Positions 47,001 through 64,000 of a stretch of 64,000 bases of DNA are shown here, one piece after another. The notes under the pieces are model-generated. The model was not told the DNA's origin and did no database searches. It saw nothing but the letters and a program-made list of their open reading frames with translations. A program made the position numbers and the translations under genes. Each line of letters opens with the position of its first letter. The first letter of the stretch is position 1. This stretch comes from Glandiceps talaboti (lineage: Eukaryota > Hemichordata > Enteropneusta > Spengelidae), in NCBI RefSeq assembly GCF_964340395.1, contig NC_135552.1:25558181-25622180 (forward strand). Reading direction: 5' to 3'.

Positions 47001-48885
47001 TCGTACAAAGTGATAGATGGCAGTCTTCAGAGAATACTTTCCTCGAAGCACACTGCTAAGTTCTCCAATGGCAAGCTGTAAAATGTGAAGACGAAGATAA
47101 AGATATAGTGAGATAATGATTCAGAATTCAGAAACAATGCTACTGTGTAGTGAATTCACTGATTTGAATTGGTATACATAACCTTAACATTCAATACATG
47201 CAGTACGCATTGCCACATATCAACACCTATTGAAGAACTGAGCTAAAACATGTACTATGATGTAGGAGGCTTACACTTAGATGAAGATCTCAGGGGGAAA
47301 AACATGGGCATAACTTCTGATACATGTATTGTAGGAATGATACTTCCTGATGCCATGGTCAAATGATAAAAATCAATGTCCTTACCACAATAACTGCAGA
47401 CCATCCTAAGACTGGTGTTAACCAGGATAATGGTAGGGTTTTCCTGGATGGATAGGCTAATGTAGGATCATTAATGTTGAACATACCATCTTTAAGACGG
47501 TCTGGGTTCACCTCCAACATTAGAGCATCTATATTCCATGCTACATATGCTGTAAAAATTAAAAATAAACCAGAATGTGACTTTATTGTAGCTTGTACTG
47601 TTTTTAACTGAAATACATGTACACGTCTAGCTGCAATAATTGTAGCTTTGTTTATATTTATAATACTGTTTCAATCGTTTTCATATTTTATTTTGAGTGA
47701 CTCAACATTTTTGTTTTACTTTTTATTTTCTTACAGGGTTTGCAAAGAAAAAACAAAGCTTAATTCTATTATTGTACCTGGCCAATCTAAAAGTTGTTGC
47801 TCTAGAAGTCCTGAGATGCAATATAAAATTCATCCACAGCCACCCACACAGTCATTAACATGATGTCTCTGTTAATCAATCACAAAATTCTAACCAATAA
47901 CACAGTCCTTCATAAAGTTAGTATTTATTGGGGCAGTTATGTAATGTCCAAATATGTTATATTTGTCAGCTCAGGATGCTATTTATGTACAGTTTATGTC
48001 ACTTTAGCAGCTGGGGTTCACTGATTTGATGAACAACTTTCTGTGTTGATTGAGGGACTTTGACCAGACTGTGGTTAGAAACCACAGTTGGCATCCAGAC
48101 TACACCTATGCTAGATGCACGTATGATGTGCCTGTGTATCTTAGTAACCACTGTTATTACTATGTCCCTCAATATATCACTGAGAAAATGGTACATTAAA
48201 CATTTACATTTAGATTGTAACTATTAGGGTGGTGGTGTACTGTAATGATGCGTCCACAATGACTGATCTGTCAGTCTTGCTGTGGTTGTGGTGGCAGCAG
48301 CATGGTGATCACATGATAACTACATGTAGTAAAGCTTTAGAAATCTGATTGACAACATGATTTTGATATCATACTAGTCTTATACATGTACAGTAGGATG
48401 TAAATGTTATCATTAGAATATCTAAATGTCCATCTCTCAAACACATTACTGATATGGGATCTTTCATTCATGGAGTGAGTCATTTTAATAAATCACCAAT
48501 TCAAAGATACAAAGTATTCAAACACCATCGCAATGCTACGAGTCACGACGCAAATGCTGGTTCATCTATTTTTTTTATCCAGGTAGAAACACAACTGCAT
48601 GGCTTCAAGTCACCAAGCCCTTTGGTGACCAACCTTTGGAAAGAACTAGCTATATATTGTATTGTATTTTGAAATGGTGTATCGTCCCAGACTAAAACAC
48701 AACATGACAATGTAATACCGGTACGGCGGTACCACATAAATATCATATTTTTTAAAATAACATTTACTACATCTATCAGAAAACCAACAGTTATCTCACT
48801 AATACATCCATGGATGTTCGAACTGACCTGTCGCGGCAAAAATAAGAGCATTTAGAGCAACGTTTACTGGCTGGATTTCTCCCAT
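44015..48885 (-). CDS. PAP2-family phospholipid phosphatase-like protein B, complete, six exons, 271 aa
   Basis: Tandem paralogue of protein A, 6.4 kb upstream of it in the transcription direction. Exons (minus): 48885-48828, 47549-47386, 47075-46813, 46086-46029, 45508-45332, 44110-44015. Exon sizes 58/164/263/58/177/96 against 64/164/266/58/177/135 in A, with identical intron phases. Catalytic motifs are intact: K119-x6-R126-P127 (KGLLVSPRPSFLESC), PSGH at 166-169, and TRIVDNRHFWGDV with R215, H221 and D225. In exon 5, 27 of 59 residues equal those of A, so the duplication is old. The last exon starts ANVCGLL, matching ADICGLV in A, which identifies the short 3' exon. Membrane-bound lipid phosphate phosphatase activity is likely; substrate unknown. 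Confidence 0.92.
44148..44372. repeat. About 111-bp element in tandem, two copies
   Basis: Both copies run from TAGACTG/TAGACAG-TAATGA through GGCTTATCAGCCTG and TTTGGGGAAAGAGAGAT (or TCTGGGG) to ACAGCTGATCTGTCAGTCTA. Ends are short inverted repeats (TAGACTG / CAGTCTA). A related end, ACTGATCTGTCAGTCT, is at 48262. It lies just upstream of the last exon of phosphatase B, in intron 5. Confidence 0.75.
46324..46704 (-). other. 126-codon sense-strand open frame inside phosphatase B intron 3
   Basis: The frame contains a repeated peptide FESEIWLRK(F/L)I(A/E)MVC, encoded by a 45-base tandem duplication (46337-46450). It is on the coding strand of the host gene, between exons 3 and 4. No match to a known domain. 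It may be an alternative exon or a repeat-derived frame. Confidence 0.2.
47628..47745 (+). repeat. Dispersed repeat, copy 2 (phosphatase B intron 1)
   Basis: Same orientation and sequence family as 4598-4706, diverged by scattered substitutions and small gaps. Confidence 0.6.
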
Positions 48886-49730
48886 GATGGTAAAAAGATG
48901 AAACTTCAAGTCGTCGAGTTCTGGAAAATCGTGTAACTAACTGCGTTTGTCCGACCACGTCCCAGTAGACCGTTAGTGAGTGCATAGATGAGTGCACCGA
49001 GTGACCTGATCAGAGTTCAGTTTATATGTACCTGAGGAAATGTATATAAACAGCCAATCAAATGTGTGCTTACAACGTTACGGCGTCTGTACGTCACCAG
49101 TTCGTAGAGGGCGCTGTGGCACATCTGGCTGGGCGTACCTACCTAGGCCGCGCTAGCGCCTGCTCAATCTGGCTCGCTCGATCGGCTCGACTACGTTACC
49201 TACTCGAGTTGTCCAATCCTACATCTTTTTATACATGGTGTTTATGTAGGAGATGGACTTTCATACCATCTTTAGGGGTCGCAAAAAATAAATGTATCGG
49301 GCTGTTGTTTAATGTGGCGTAAACATCAAGGGTACATTTTACCGCAACGTATTTTATACAATACATTCACACTTCCTCCTCTTATGTGAGTCTTAGTGGT
49401 ACACCATTTTATTTCGGGGCTGGGGGTGGGGTGGAGGAATTTCCAGGAAAAAAAAATTGCTGTCGGCCAAAAGCAGGAGATAAAATTGCTGACCAACTCT
49501 AGACAGAAAAAAAAATTGTTTCCCCAGTATGAGCTAAAAAAAAGAAAAAGAAGATTGTTGTGCTGCAAGTGCAGAAACTAGTCACAAATGTCAAATTCCA
49601 AGGTATATGTGTTTCTGGCATTGTGTCACCTAAGCTTTTAAAGTTTCTTGTAAAAGGTTTATACTAACAAATTGTTGGCAAATGCTGAAAGAAACTATAA
49701 CACTTCCATCAAATTATTACGAATACCGAC

Positions 49731-50700
49731 TGTAGCAGTATCCATTCAACCACCAATGACTTCCACATACCATCTCCTCATCAAAGTGTAACTGATCCTT
49801 ATATCCATCTGTACATATGTAAACAAAGTATCATACCGTAGTATTAAAGCATTCAAATAGCAAACACTGTCTCCTGTGTCTATCTCTATCAACCCCCTCA
49901 CACAAATATATACATATCCACCTAAAGACTTTACACATGCGCACACTAGAGAAAGCCATTCGATCAGCGCAAGCCGAAGGAAAACCATGGAAACAAGAAT
50001 TGTACACATTTCTACGACTGGCCTACCACGAGCCACGCAAATATTCCAACGACCGCTAAACACCAAACCCAACATATAATCATACAATGGCATGGCAACA
50101 CCAAAACCAGCCATAAAAGAATAAAGAATAATAATTTTCGGACTTGAAGTAAAGAGGAAAGGTAGTCCCCATGATTTGAAAACAGAATTTATCAATACTC
50201 GAGAAACGAACACTATTTTAGTAGTAAAGAATTTTAAAGAACTTTTACCACGATAATTCGAAAGGACGTATCATTACAAACTCTGACACCTCAAGACTCA
50301 TTTAGAAAATTAAATCTAAGTTAAGGAGGGATGTGGTATCTACAAATAAACATTATATTCAACCACCAAGTTAGTCTAGAGTTCTAAACTGGTACTAGTA
50401 TATTACGTATTAAAAACTTCATTACTAGTAATGAAGTTTTTATACGTAATATACTGTACCAGTTTAGAACTCTAGACCACCACCAAGTGGTCCTAATGCA
50501 TCCACATACCACCCCCTCATCAAAATGTAACTGATCCTTATATCCATCTGTACATAATTTATTTGAATATGTACAGATGATTATCCTAAACCGAGTCAAA
50601 GCTATTAAATGAACTATCGAGATCTGTGAGTCTGATTACAAGATTCCATATGCATGTTGAGCAGATGTTGAGATAGACACCAAAACGATAACACACAAAT
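49731..50700 (+). mobile_element. Ty3/Gypsy-like LTR retrotransposon remnant, broken
   Basis: Parts in order: a fragmentary left terminal repeat starting TGTAG (49731), a short integrase-like coding fragment (about 49930-50060) reading EKAIRSAQAEGKPWKQEL as in Ty3/Gypsy integrases, a polypurine stretch AAGGAGGGA at about 50323, and a right terminal repeat starting TGTGGTATC. The two terminal segments share CCTCATCAAA and TGTAACTGATCCTTATATCC. Most of the element (gag, protease, RT) is missing, and the coding remnant carries several breaks. It looks old, and it is itself interrupted by a palindromic insertion. Confidence 0.5.
50373..50476. mobile_element. About 104-bp near-perfect palindrome inserted in the LTR remnant
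   Basis: The arms read TCTAGAGTTCTAAACTGGTA and its reverse complement, meeting at CATTACTAGTAATG. Flanks are ACCACCAAGT on both sides, an apparent target duplication. The other terminal repeat has the uninterrupted sequence CAACCACCAATGACTTCCAC at 49746. A foldback MITE is likely. Confidence 0.75.
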
Positions 50701-50859
50701 AGTAACAGCATGCACACTACTACATAAGGCCCCCCGGATGGGGGTTTCGAAGTAGGACACCGGTTTTCTCAAATTTACCCCAGCTCTAGCCTACCTGTAG
50801 ACTAGGGAACGGAGCACAAATTCAAAAATTCAAAATATCAGTTAGGAGAGCGGAATAGT

Positions 50860-51088
50860 GTAGCGATAGTCATTCTCAATTCTTCATTGACAGTTTTAAA
50901 AGCAGTTTGAAAACTTACCTTTTTTATGTCGTTTTATCATTAGACATTATATATTTTTTACCTTTATGCAAGAGTGTATTTTTGTTGTTTTTTATAACTT
51001 TGTTTGTTTTTCCTGTCAGTTGTACAGCACATTGTGATTATTATTAATGTAATGCGCTTCATAAGAAATAAAGATTAAGATTAAGGTA
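50860..51088 (+). mobile_element. LINE 3' end with ATTAAG tail
   Basis: The short frame IDSFKSSLKTYLF is the standard C-terminal end of CR1/L2-type LINEs. An AT-rich UTR and GTAATGCGCTTCATAAGAAA follow, then TAAAGATTAAGATTAAGG, a short tandem tail. Confidence 0.55.
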
Positions 51089-51189
51089 GGTTACCCTAGC
51101 TCCGATGACCAAAGCCAAATCATGACCCAGTGAAAAAAAATCTTCCACGCATGACGTTTTTACATACATTATACTAAACAAGCTTAATA

Positions 51190-51190
<1 letters not shown>

Positions 51191-51250
<60 letters not shown>

Positions 51251-51299
51251 ATGTCTGTCTGTCTGTCTGTCTGGCTGTCTGTCTGTCTGTCTGTCTGTC

Positions 51300-51340
<41 letters not shown>

Positions 51341-51341
51341 G
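51191..51341. repeat. CTGT microsatellite, about 37 units
   Basis: Nearly perfect with three single interruptions. It runs directly into GGACACGATATCTAAAAAAT, the start of the next repeat, so it is probably part of that element. Confidence 0.97.
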
Positions 51342-51419
51342 GACACGATATCTAAAAAATTAATGCATTGATTCTCGCCTTCCATACGGTAATGACAAGC
51401 ACTGATTAGATCTTAGTGA

Positions 51420-52260
51420 AAACCAAATGAATATTAATTATTTTTTTGCATAATTGCTGGTTTTCAGTAATTAGGCTACATCTTACGAATGCATACTTCA
51501 AATTCAATAACTTGGTACATACTTTAATCATAACAAAGTCCGTATGTCCTAAAAAGTTTATTGATGTAGCTTATAGTTTTAATGAGTAATTTGCATAATT
51601 GATTACTTTCATTAATTTGCATAATTAGTGATTTTTGGTAGTTAGATATATCTTAAGAACACAGCTTCAAACTTCATATAATTTGGTACATACAGTAACC
51701 ACAGCAATGTGCACATATCCTATAAAGCCTGTTTTGTAGCTTCAGTGAGGAATTTGCATAATAAGAGATTTTTGGTAATTTGGCTATATGCTTCAATTTC
51801 ATATGTTTTGGTACATCATAAATCAAATATAACAAACAGCACATATAGTTTAAAGCTTGTTGATGAAGCTTTTAGTTTTAATAATGAATTTGCATAATAA
51901 ACGATTTTCGGTAATTCGGCTATATCTTAAGAATGCAAACTTCAAATTTCATACAATTTGGTACATACATCAACCATAACAAAACACACATACTTGATGT
52001 AATTGTTTCTGGAGTTTTTAACTGTGATGTGTAATTTGCATAAATAATCATGTTTTATGATTAGGCAATATCTTTAGAATGCAAGCTTTAAGTTTCAGAC
52101 AACTAGTACTTGCAGGAATGGTAAAGAAGAAAATGAGTCCTTTTATTTAAGCTTGTTGATGTAACTTATAATCTTAATGGTTCACTTACATAATTAATGA
52201 TTTTTCGATAATTAGGCAATATCTTAAGTATGCAAGCTTCAAATTTCATATACAATATAA
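51420..52260. repeat. About 150-bp tandem array, six diverged units
   Basis: Each unit has TTTGCATAAT(T/A)A, GATTTTTGGTAATTAGGC, TATCTTAAGAATGCAA, CTTCAAATTTC and TTTGGTACATAC. Unit starts are near 51450, 51615, 51757, 51893, 52041 and 52190. A decayed relative occurs at about 57030-57140 (TTCGCATAATTACGTGCATT). Confidence 0.8.
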
Positions 52261-55200
52261 CTAATTTTCCAATTAATGGGTACATCTAGCTAAGAATTTT
52301 GCATTCCAACAATGTATGTAGGAAAAAAATATATGGGTTTGCCCTTACGGAGGCGTTCAGTTTACATCTTGTTAAGAACATATACTTCTTTTGGTACATT
52401 AGTCTTTTCTCTGTACTTGTAAATCTGGAATCTATGAAACATGTATATCGTTTATCAGGGTATCTCAGCTGACAACACAAATTTGTAAAGTGGCTCATTG
52501 TATGCGGTGATTTTTTTTGTCCTATCAAACTTGGTCTACACAAATTTAGCAAATCTTGACAGGAAGCAACATAAACTTATTTCTGCACCTGTTTCTGGTA
52601 ATATACACTGCAGAATGAAATGTAACAAATATGACGTGATTCAAAGACAACTCTCTGTGCAATGTATACTAATTCAAAGGCATTTTCAGTGTTTTTATGG
52701 TTTCTGTAAATACATTTTAAATGTAACAAATACCACAATCCTTCTACATTTATTAATTGTAAGGATGACAAGTTATTGACTCCTTTTAACGTCGTACAAT
52801 TATGGTACAGTTGTATGTATTTATCTCATATATATGTGTACGAAAAGAGTCGTACTTTTACAGTGAAAATACAAAGTTGATTACGTAGTACGCAGCGCCG
52901 ACCACTGAATTTCGATTTTACGGACTTTATTACAACGTTTTACAATTTACGAAAATAAAATGGGCCAATTACAAAGTATGAAAATGCCAATTTCCTTGCC
53001 CACCCTCTTCGGTCTTCTCGAAAACAGTCTTTCATATCAAATATAAAATAGCGACTATCCGGTGCACTACTTCAGAACTAAGGGGTAAACCATTTGATTT
53101 CGGGGTGGGGGCTAGAGGATTTGGACCAGACCAACAATTTTATTTTTGTAAACCACCGTGACAGCAATTTTTTTGTTTCGATAGCAACTAGACAGCAAGT
53201 GTTTTTTTTGCCTAGTAGGGGTACAGCAATTTTGAAATATATGCTTTAAATTTGACTCTTGTTGTCACGTGGCATCCCGTCTTATCATGTCGCATCGGGT
53301 AGGATATTACTGACATCCCTACTCCAGTGTCTGTCAATCAATATTTGTTATTTTTTTATGTTTCATACCATAAATCTTGAGTGTTTGCAGATTTTTGCAC
53401 TCTATTCTCAACCCCAGACAGTGAGGGCTTTTTTTCATGCAAATCTAAACAACACAAAAGCCCCGGGCATTCAGTTCGTATTTTCAGTCACAACTGCCTA
53501 TTGAAAGACAGACGTTGTTTTGTGCAGGACAGGTGAAGCGTCCAGTGCAGGTCGAACCAATGTCGACAAACATACACATTACTACTAGAATATAGTACAC
53601 TTCGCGCTACTCTTGCTTACAGGTAAGTCATTATACGCCATACACATAGTTATATGTTTTACTTGTTTTGTGTTGCTTTATGCTATTTGTTTGTGTATAA
53701 CCAATGTAAAGATGGCCATGACCAACCCATATACGCATGCAACTTAACATGCTCACCAGTTCTAATGGTAATCCAGTTGGAACGGCACTCTTACATATGA
53801 AGTTACACCTCGACGTCACTGATACAACTTTGCTATAGGTCAGGATAGTTGTTTCTTCCCCATACAGATCCCAAAACTATACATGGCACAATCTTATGAA
53901 CGAAATTAAGTTGATTTGCAAAGGTTTAAGAGACTCCAATCCAGGGGGGGGGAATATCATGTAAGAAATTCCACAGACATGCCATTTCAATCAATACTCG
54001 TAAACCCCAAGACAATAGACGAACCCATTCGTGCTTCGTGACTGACTGTTCAAAGTAGTACACATTTACTTGGTTTTACACAAAAGTCAGTGGATCGTCT
54101 ATACAACCATGTTTTTTTGGTATGGCATATTATTTTATATTCTTTGGGTCAAGCTCAATCAATATATGAAAGACTGTTTGGTTTGTGGTGCGTAAACCCT
54201 TGAGCTCCACTGAGTGTCTATGACCTTCGTAATTAAACTTTGTGTACACACATATGGGGTATCTGGCTTTCACTTCATTGAGGCGAGTTCGAGTTTGTAT
54301 GTTATAATGCTCATGGACTAATAGGTGAGACTTAAACTTTGATAACGGATTGCGTACATTTATAAGTAATCTAATCTAATCCCGATTCACAGCAAACAGT
54401 TGGCTATTCTATGTAGTTAGGTAAATGACGTCATACTTAATATAGGTATGCTTGTTTTCGACGGGTATTGGTAGACGAATTTGTGAGTAGTTCAGTAGTG
54501 ACACATCTATACAAAGAATACCAAGTCGTGACTCTCTAACTTCATGAACTTACTTTGATGTATATAGAAAAACTTTCTCTTTGGCTGACATTAAAGGGGT
54601 CAGCATTTCTTTTGACAGTGTCACATCGTGATGATCCTATCTAAACATAAATACTATATATGTATCTGACACTCCTTGTTACAATGCTTACAGTCATTAC
54701 TCTTCCTTTGTTGGACTCGATACAATCACTACTATTCCAATCAGTGGCGTTACTCCTACATTGAATTGCCCTTCAGAGGGGAACAAAGGCGACGCTGATT
54801 GTATATCAGCAACTTCTTCATAAATGTAGTTTGATTCGTGGGGGATGGGGATCCTCAGCCTTAATATTCAGATTAGGTAGTTGCATAGGTTTCGATTTTA
54901 TGGAACTTAAATTTGCTCGACACTTTTCTCACGCACCGGTTTTAAATCATGTTAAGAGATCAGACAGCTATAGAAATCTGAAGAAGTTAGTAGCCTGTAT
55001 CATTAGTTTACAGGTCAGTGAATAGGTCAAATCGCCATTTACCTTCGGCGTCCATTCGATACTTACCATTCACCTCGGTTGGACATCTGAATTTTTCAGT
55101 GATGAAACAAAATCTCGACAATGCTATTCTAAATTCAAAAATATGAACACATCTTAAATATTTTCCTGGTTCAAACATCGATTCTAAAATATGGGAAGAA

Positions 55201-55959
55201 CAAAGCCTTTGACCGGGGATAATGGGTTATTGTAGCTTTTAATATGTCTCCAAAAATGATATAAAACCCATATGGTAGTTATAGTATAATTGTTTTTCAT
55301 CCCACAAACGCATAAATATGTCAGTGGACAATAGAATAAACTAATTATAGTAACCAGTCAATGTTTAGCCTGTCCAGTTTGCGGTTACGTCAATCAATCA
55401 AACAAGTAAAATAATATGTTAATAAATCCGACAATGAATTCTACGATAATTCAGTCTTTTGTCAACTGTGAGAATAAATAATTGGTATTATCAATTCTAA
55501 TCGAACCAACGCTGTATACAAACATGCCTCAGCTTAAATGGTTAATTCAGGTATTGGACCTTACGTCAGGCTAGGGTAGGTAAAGGGGTTATGCAGCACA
55601 GTTTACAGAATAAATAAATGGGCTTATACCTGTAAATGAACAATTTGTAAATCATGAAAAAAATTCAGTTTAGGGTTGCATTTGATATAAATTTGATTTT
55701 CGAGGCTTTGGAACTTTATTTAGATTGACATCCGTGTTCTCCACACTGTGCACTACTATACTATGTCGTTTATTGTAGTCATGTGACAACATACCACAGA
55801 CTACCCCAGGCGATGCAATGTTAGTAAGAATTCTGTCAACTTAAACACTCTGTTTCTCTCTCATGGTGTCTACATGTTGGAACTGCATTTAATCAAATAA
55901 TCATTCTGATAACGCAAAATTGCTCAATGAGCTTCTATACCAGTAGCAATGCAGCTGTT

Positions 55960-56350
55960 TTGTACCACCAATTGTATCATTTGATGAATGGAATAATGAA
56001 TATACAGTGCAAAACAAGATAAAATTACGAATTCTAAATTCAAATGAGTCATTTACGTGTATGATAAATTTTTCACAACAAATGATCTACACGACTACAA
56101 CTATTTTTTTACCTGTCTGAACTTGTCAGATACCATGAGGTATACCATTCGATGAATGGGAATGATGTACATTTCTGCAAATTTAGATATTTACCATTTA
56201 CTGAAGGTTTTAACATTCGTGTCACTATTGTACAAACCATTTCATACTTGTATTGATTTTGTTAGTGCCATTAGGTATACTATCATATGAAAGGAAATCT
56301 AGTGGCGATAATCAACATTTACGCCAACAAATAATTTTTCATGAAGTATT
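55960..56350. repeat. Weak 150-165 bp tandem repeat, about three units
   Basis: GTATCATTTGATGAATGGAA, GTATACCATTCGATGAATGG and GTATACTATCATATGAAAGG mark successive units. Confidence 0.45.
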
Positions 56351-58257
56351 CTTCACAGATTTCAATGTTGTAACATAATCTTCGACATAAATTCAATATT
56401 GCATTGGTTTTCAGCTAAATATCGGTTGTTTCTATGATAATGTGTGTGCTTTCATGGTGAACAAAACTATCAATGTTTTAGTCTATTTTCATTTTATCAT
56501 TCCTACAGTATGTTTTTATATAGTGATTAACTTAAATTGTAATGATACTAGCTTTGGTGTCATACACTCCAACGAACGGCCTAATATGTAACTTTCCCCA
56601 GTCATTTGCGGTTGCGGTTGCTGAAAATCTAGATGGCTTTTCTGACTGCAGCATGTTGACAGACAGTGCAGTTTGTAATTATTTGATGTGACATGGGCTT
56701 TTCAATTCTCCTATTTGAATAGAGCAGGTCAAGAGGGAATATACCAACACAACTTAATTCAGATAATCGTTACTTTCGTACTTGTGGGTCAGACATAACA
56801 GTAAACAGTACATCTTTGAATACATGTATTTGAGGAAGGTTACGTAAGAGAGCTTTGCATCCTCCCTCGTGTATGGTAACGACAGGTGTGGTATGGATGT
56901 CAACATATTGTGCATTCCATGTCCATTGGGGCTTGTCCAACACAGACAGAATGATTTAATCTCACTGGGATAATACAGTGATGACATCACACATGTCCTA
57001 CAGAAACGATGACTTGCATATATATGACTACTTGACTAATTCGCATAATTACGTGCATTTACCAAATTTAGGGATATGTAATAATTTGTAGCTTAATATT
57101 GTATCAAACTTGGTCGATATATTCGTGGTACTATGGTGACATGATTATAGTAAACGTAACGTATCAAATGGGTCATTGACTTATTAGGTTGACCTGGGAT
57201 GTTTGTTTTATATGTATATCATTGGCCAAGGATTAGCATATTAGACAGTTAATACAATGAAAGTGTCCACAAACTAATCATAGACCATACACGGTCTACG
57301 AACTAATCAACCATTACAATGAAACTGTCAACAAACTTGTTAACCATCATAATGATCCTGACTGTCAACTCGTAAACACACATGCTGTCACTTTTGTTTT
57401 TGCCTATAACAGGCTTTTAAATTCTAGACATGGAGCGATACTATAACTAGGAGACATTCATGGCCTCCACTGTATGAAGGTCATACTATTTTATGATATT
57501 ATAATGAGTCAAAAGGTAAATCTTAATCTGAAGATAATGTAGATACTATTTTTGCAGCCATCTTTATTTATATTTCCACACCTTTACTTTTTTTCAATTA
57601 AGGCATCTGTTACAGATGACATATTCATATTTTCAGTAAACTTAATACTTTAACAACATCGCATGTCCTAGTTTGACTGAAAGGTCAATAGACTGTCTCA
57701 AGGATATCGGATTCAGACCACACGGGATTCCAAGCATACTCGAATACATGAGACGACAGTCTGCATTTCATAAATATCTGGGATTCATAGTGATCATTCA
57801 TCAAATTATGTTTTGAGAATACTTTTAGACTTTAAGGACGTCACAATAAAGAACACTTGGGACGGGGAGGCACCTCAGTACTTGGTAAGGGGCACTTGGC
57901 TTCGCGGGAAGTCAATGAACATGCTGGGTGTTGGCCTTGGTTTCCAATGTAGACTAAAACACAAACTGTGATTCGAGTGTTATTACTTGGTCTGTCAGCT
58001 GTGTGCGAAGATCAGAAAGTAATACATCTTTCTTGAGAAACCAGCGTTACGGTAGGGAAATACTTTCAGTTCATATCTGTTCGTTTTATGTATGCATCAG
58101 ATAGATCAACAAAGGTCTTTGTATTAAAGTAGCCATGTTTAGAAGCAATAACTGGCAATTGAGTCAATACTGCACCCCCCCCAAAAAAAAATCCATATCA
58201 CATTCTGCAAAATTGATGGCATGCATTCCATCTTACAGAAAATAAACCTGACGCAAC

Positions 58258-63856
<5,599 letters not shown>

Positions 63857-63919
63857 GTAAGTGTAAACAAAATATGATATTCTCTCTTTGTACGTACGTA
63901 CGTACGTACGTACGTACGT

Positions 63920-63972
<53 letters not shown>

Positions 63973-64000
63973 CGCGTGTGTGTGTGTGTGTGTACGTATG
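63857..64000. repeat. ACGT, GT, GC, GT compound microsatellite at right edge
   Basis: Follows the exon 9 donor of the SLC1-like gene. TACG units (63890-63923), then GT, a GCGCGCGCGC core and GT again. The alternating purine/pyrimidine GC core is Z-DNA-prone. Confidence 0.95.

Larger units (their letters stand above)
48886..58257. other. Region between phosphatase B and the SLC1-like gene (divergent)
   Basis: Promoters of both genes must lie at the two ends. A GC-richer patch at about 49070-49210 sits beside the phosphatase B start and may be part of its promoter. The interior holds a Ty3/Gypsy-like remnant (49.73-50.70 kb), a LINE tail (50.86 kb), a CTGT array with a 150-bp tandem repeat (51.19-52.26 kb) and weak 150-165 bp repeats (55.96-56.35 kb). 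I found no further exon. Confidence 0.6.

Noticed and set aside
49062-49322. GC-richer 86-codon frame near phosphatase B start
   Set aside because: No homology and no splice context; base composition fits a promoter patch better than coding.
51059-51385. Thr-Asp-Arg-Gln repeat frame
   Set aside because: Translation of the CTGT microsatellite.
53259-55025. Short frames and possible exons between 53.2 and 55.0 kb
   Set aside because: No domain or consistent splice pattern on either strand.

Overview
This window comes from a nuclear genome of a multicellular animal. It has intron-rich genes with GT-AG splicing, long AT-rich introns, very many microsatellites, and truncated LINE tails, MITE-like palindromes and tandem arrays. 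Both lanosterol synthase and CYP51 are present, so arthropods and nematodes (which lack de novo sterol synthesis) are unlikely. The style of repeats suggests a marine invertebrate such as an annelid, mollusc, brachiopod, hemichordate or amphioxus, but the sequence alone does not decide which.

Five protein genes can be read exon by exon. (1) Minus strand, 4839 down to 2267: the first four coding exons of lanosterol synthase (LSS), which runs off the left edge. (2) Plus strand, 5453-17938: a complete 13-exon CYP51 (sterol 14-alpha-demethylase, 501 aa). These two are consecutive-step sterol genes placed head to head, with 613 bases between their start codons. That gap holds SRE-like, CRE, E-box and CCAAT motifs. 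(3) Minus strand, 37647-27816: a complete six-exon PAP2-type lipid phosphate phosphatase (287 aa). (4) Minus strand, 48885-44015: its tandem paralogue (271 aa) with the same exon pattern. (5) Plus strand, 58258-63856 and beyond the right edge: the first nine coding exons of a very divergent SLC1 (EAAT-like) transporter whose substrate and sodium-binding motifs are altered.

The gene-free stretches (17.9-27.8 kb, 37.7-44.0 kb, 48.9-58.3 kb) hold repeats. These include LINE 3' tails, a Ty3/Gypsy-like remnant carrying a palindromic insertion, a 150-bp tandem array behind a CTGT microsatellite, small inverted-repeat elements, a repeat carrying perfect DR1 nuclear-receptor motifs, and very long simple repeats.

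The strongest signals are the divergent LSS/CYP51 pair with its candidate shared sterol-responsive promoter, the SLC1-like protein with a rebuilt binding site, and two local duplications inside CYP51 that copied splice-site-bearing exon ends into introns. A link between the sterol pair and the phosphatase pair is only a possibility from proximity.
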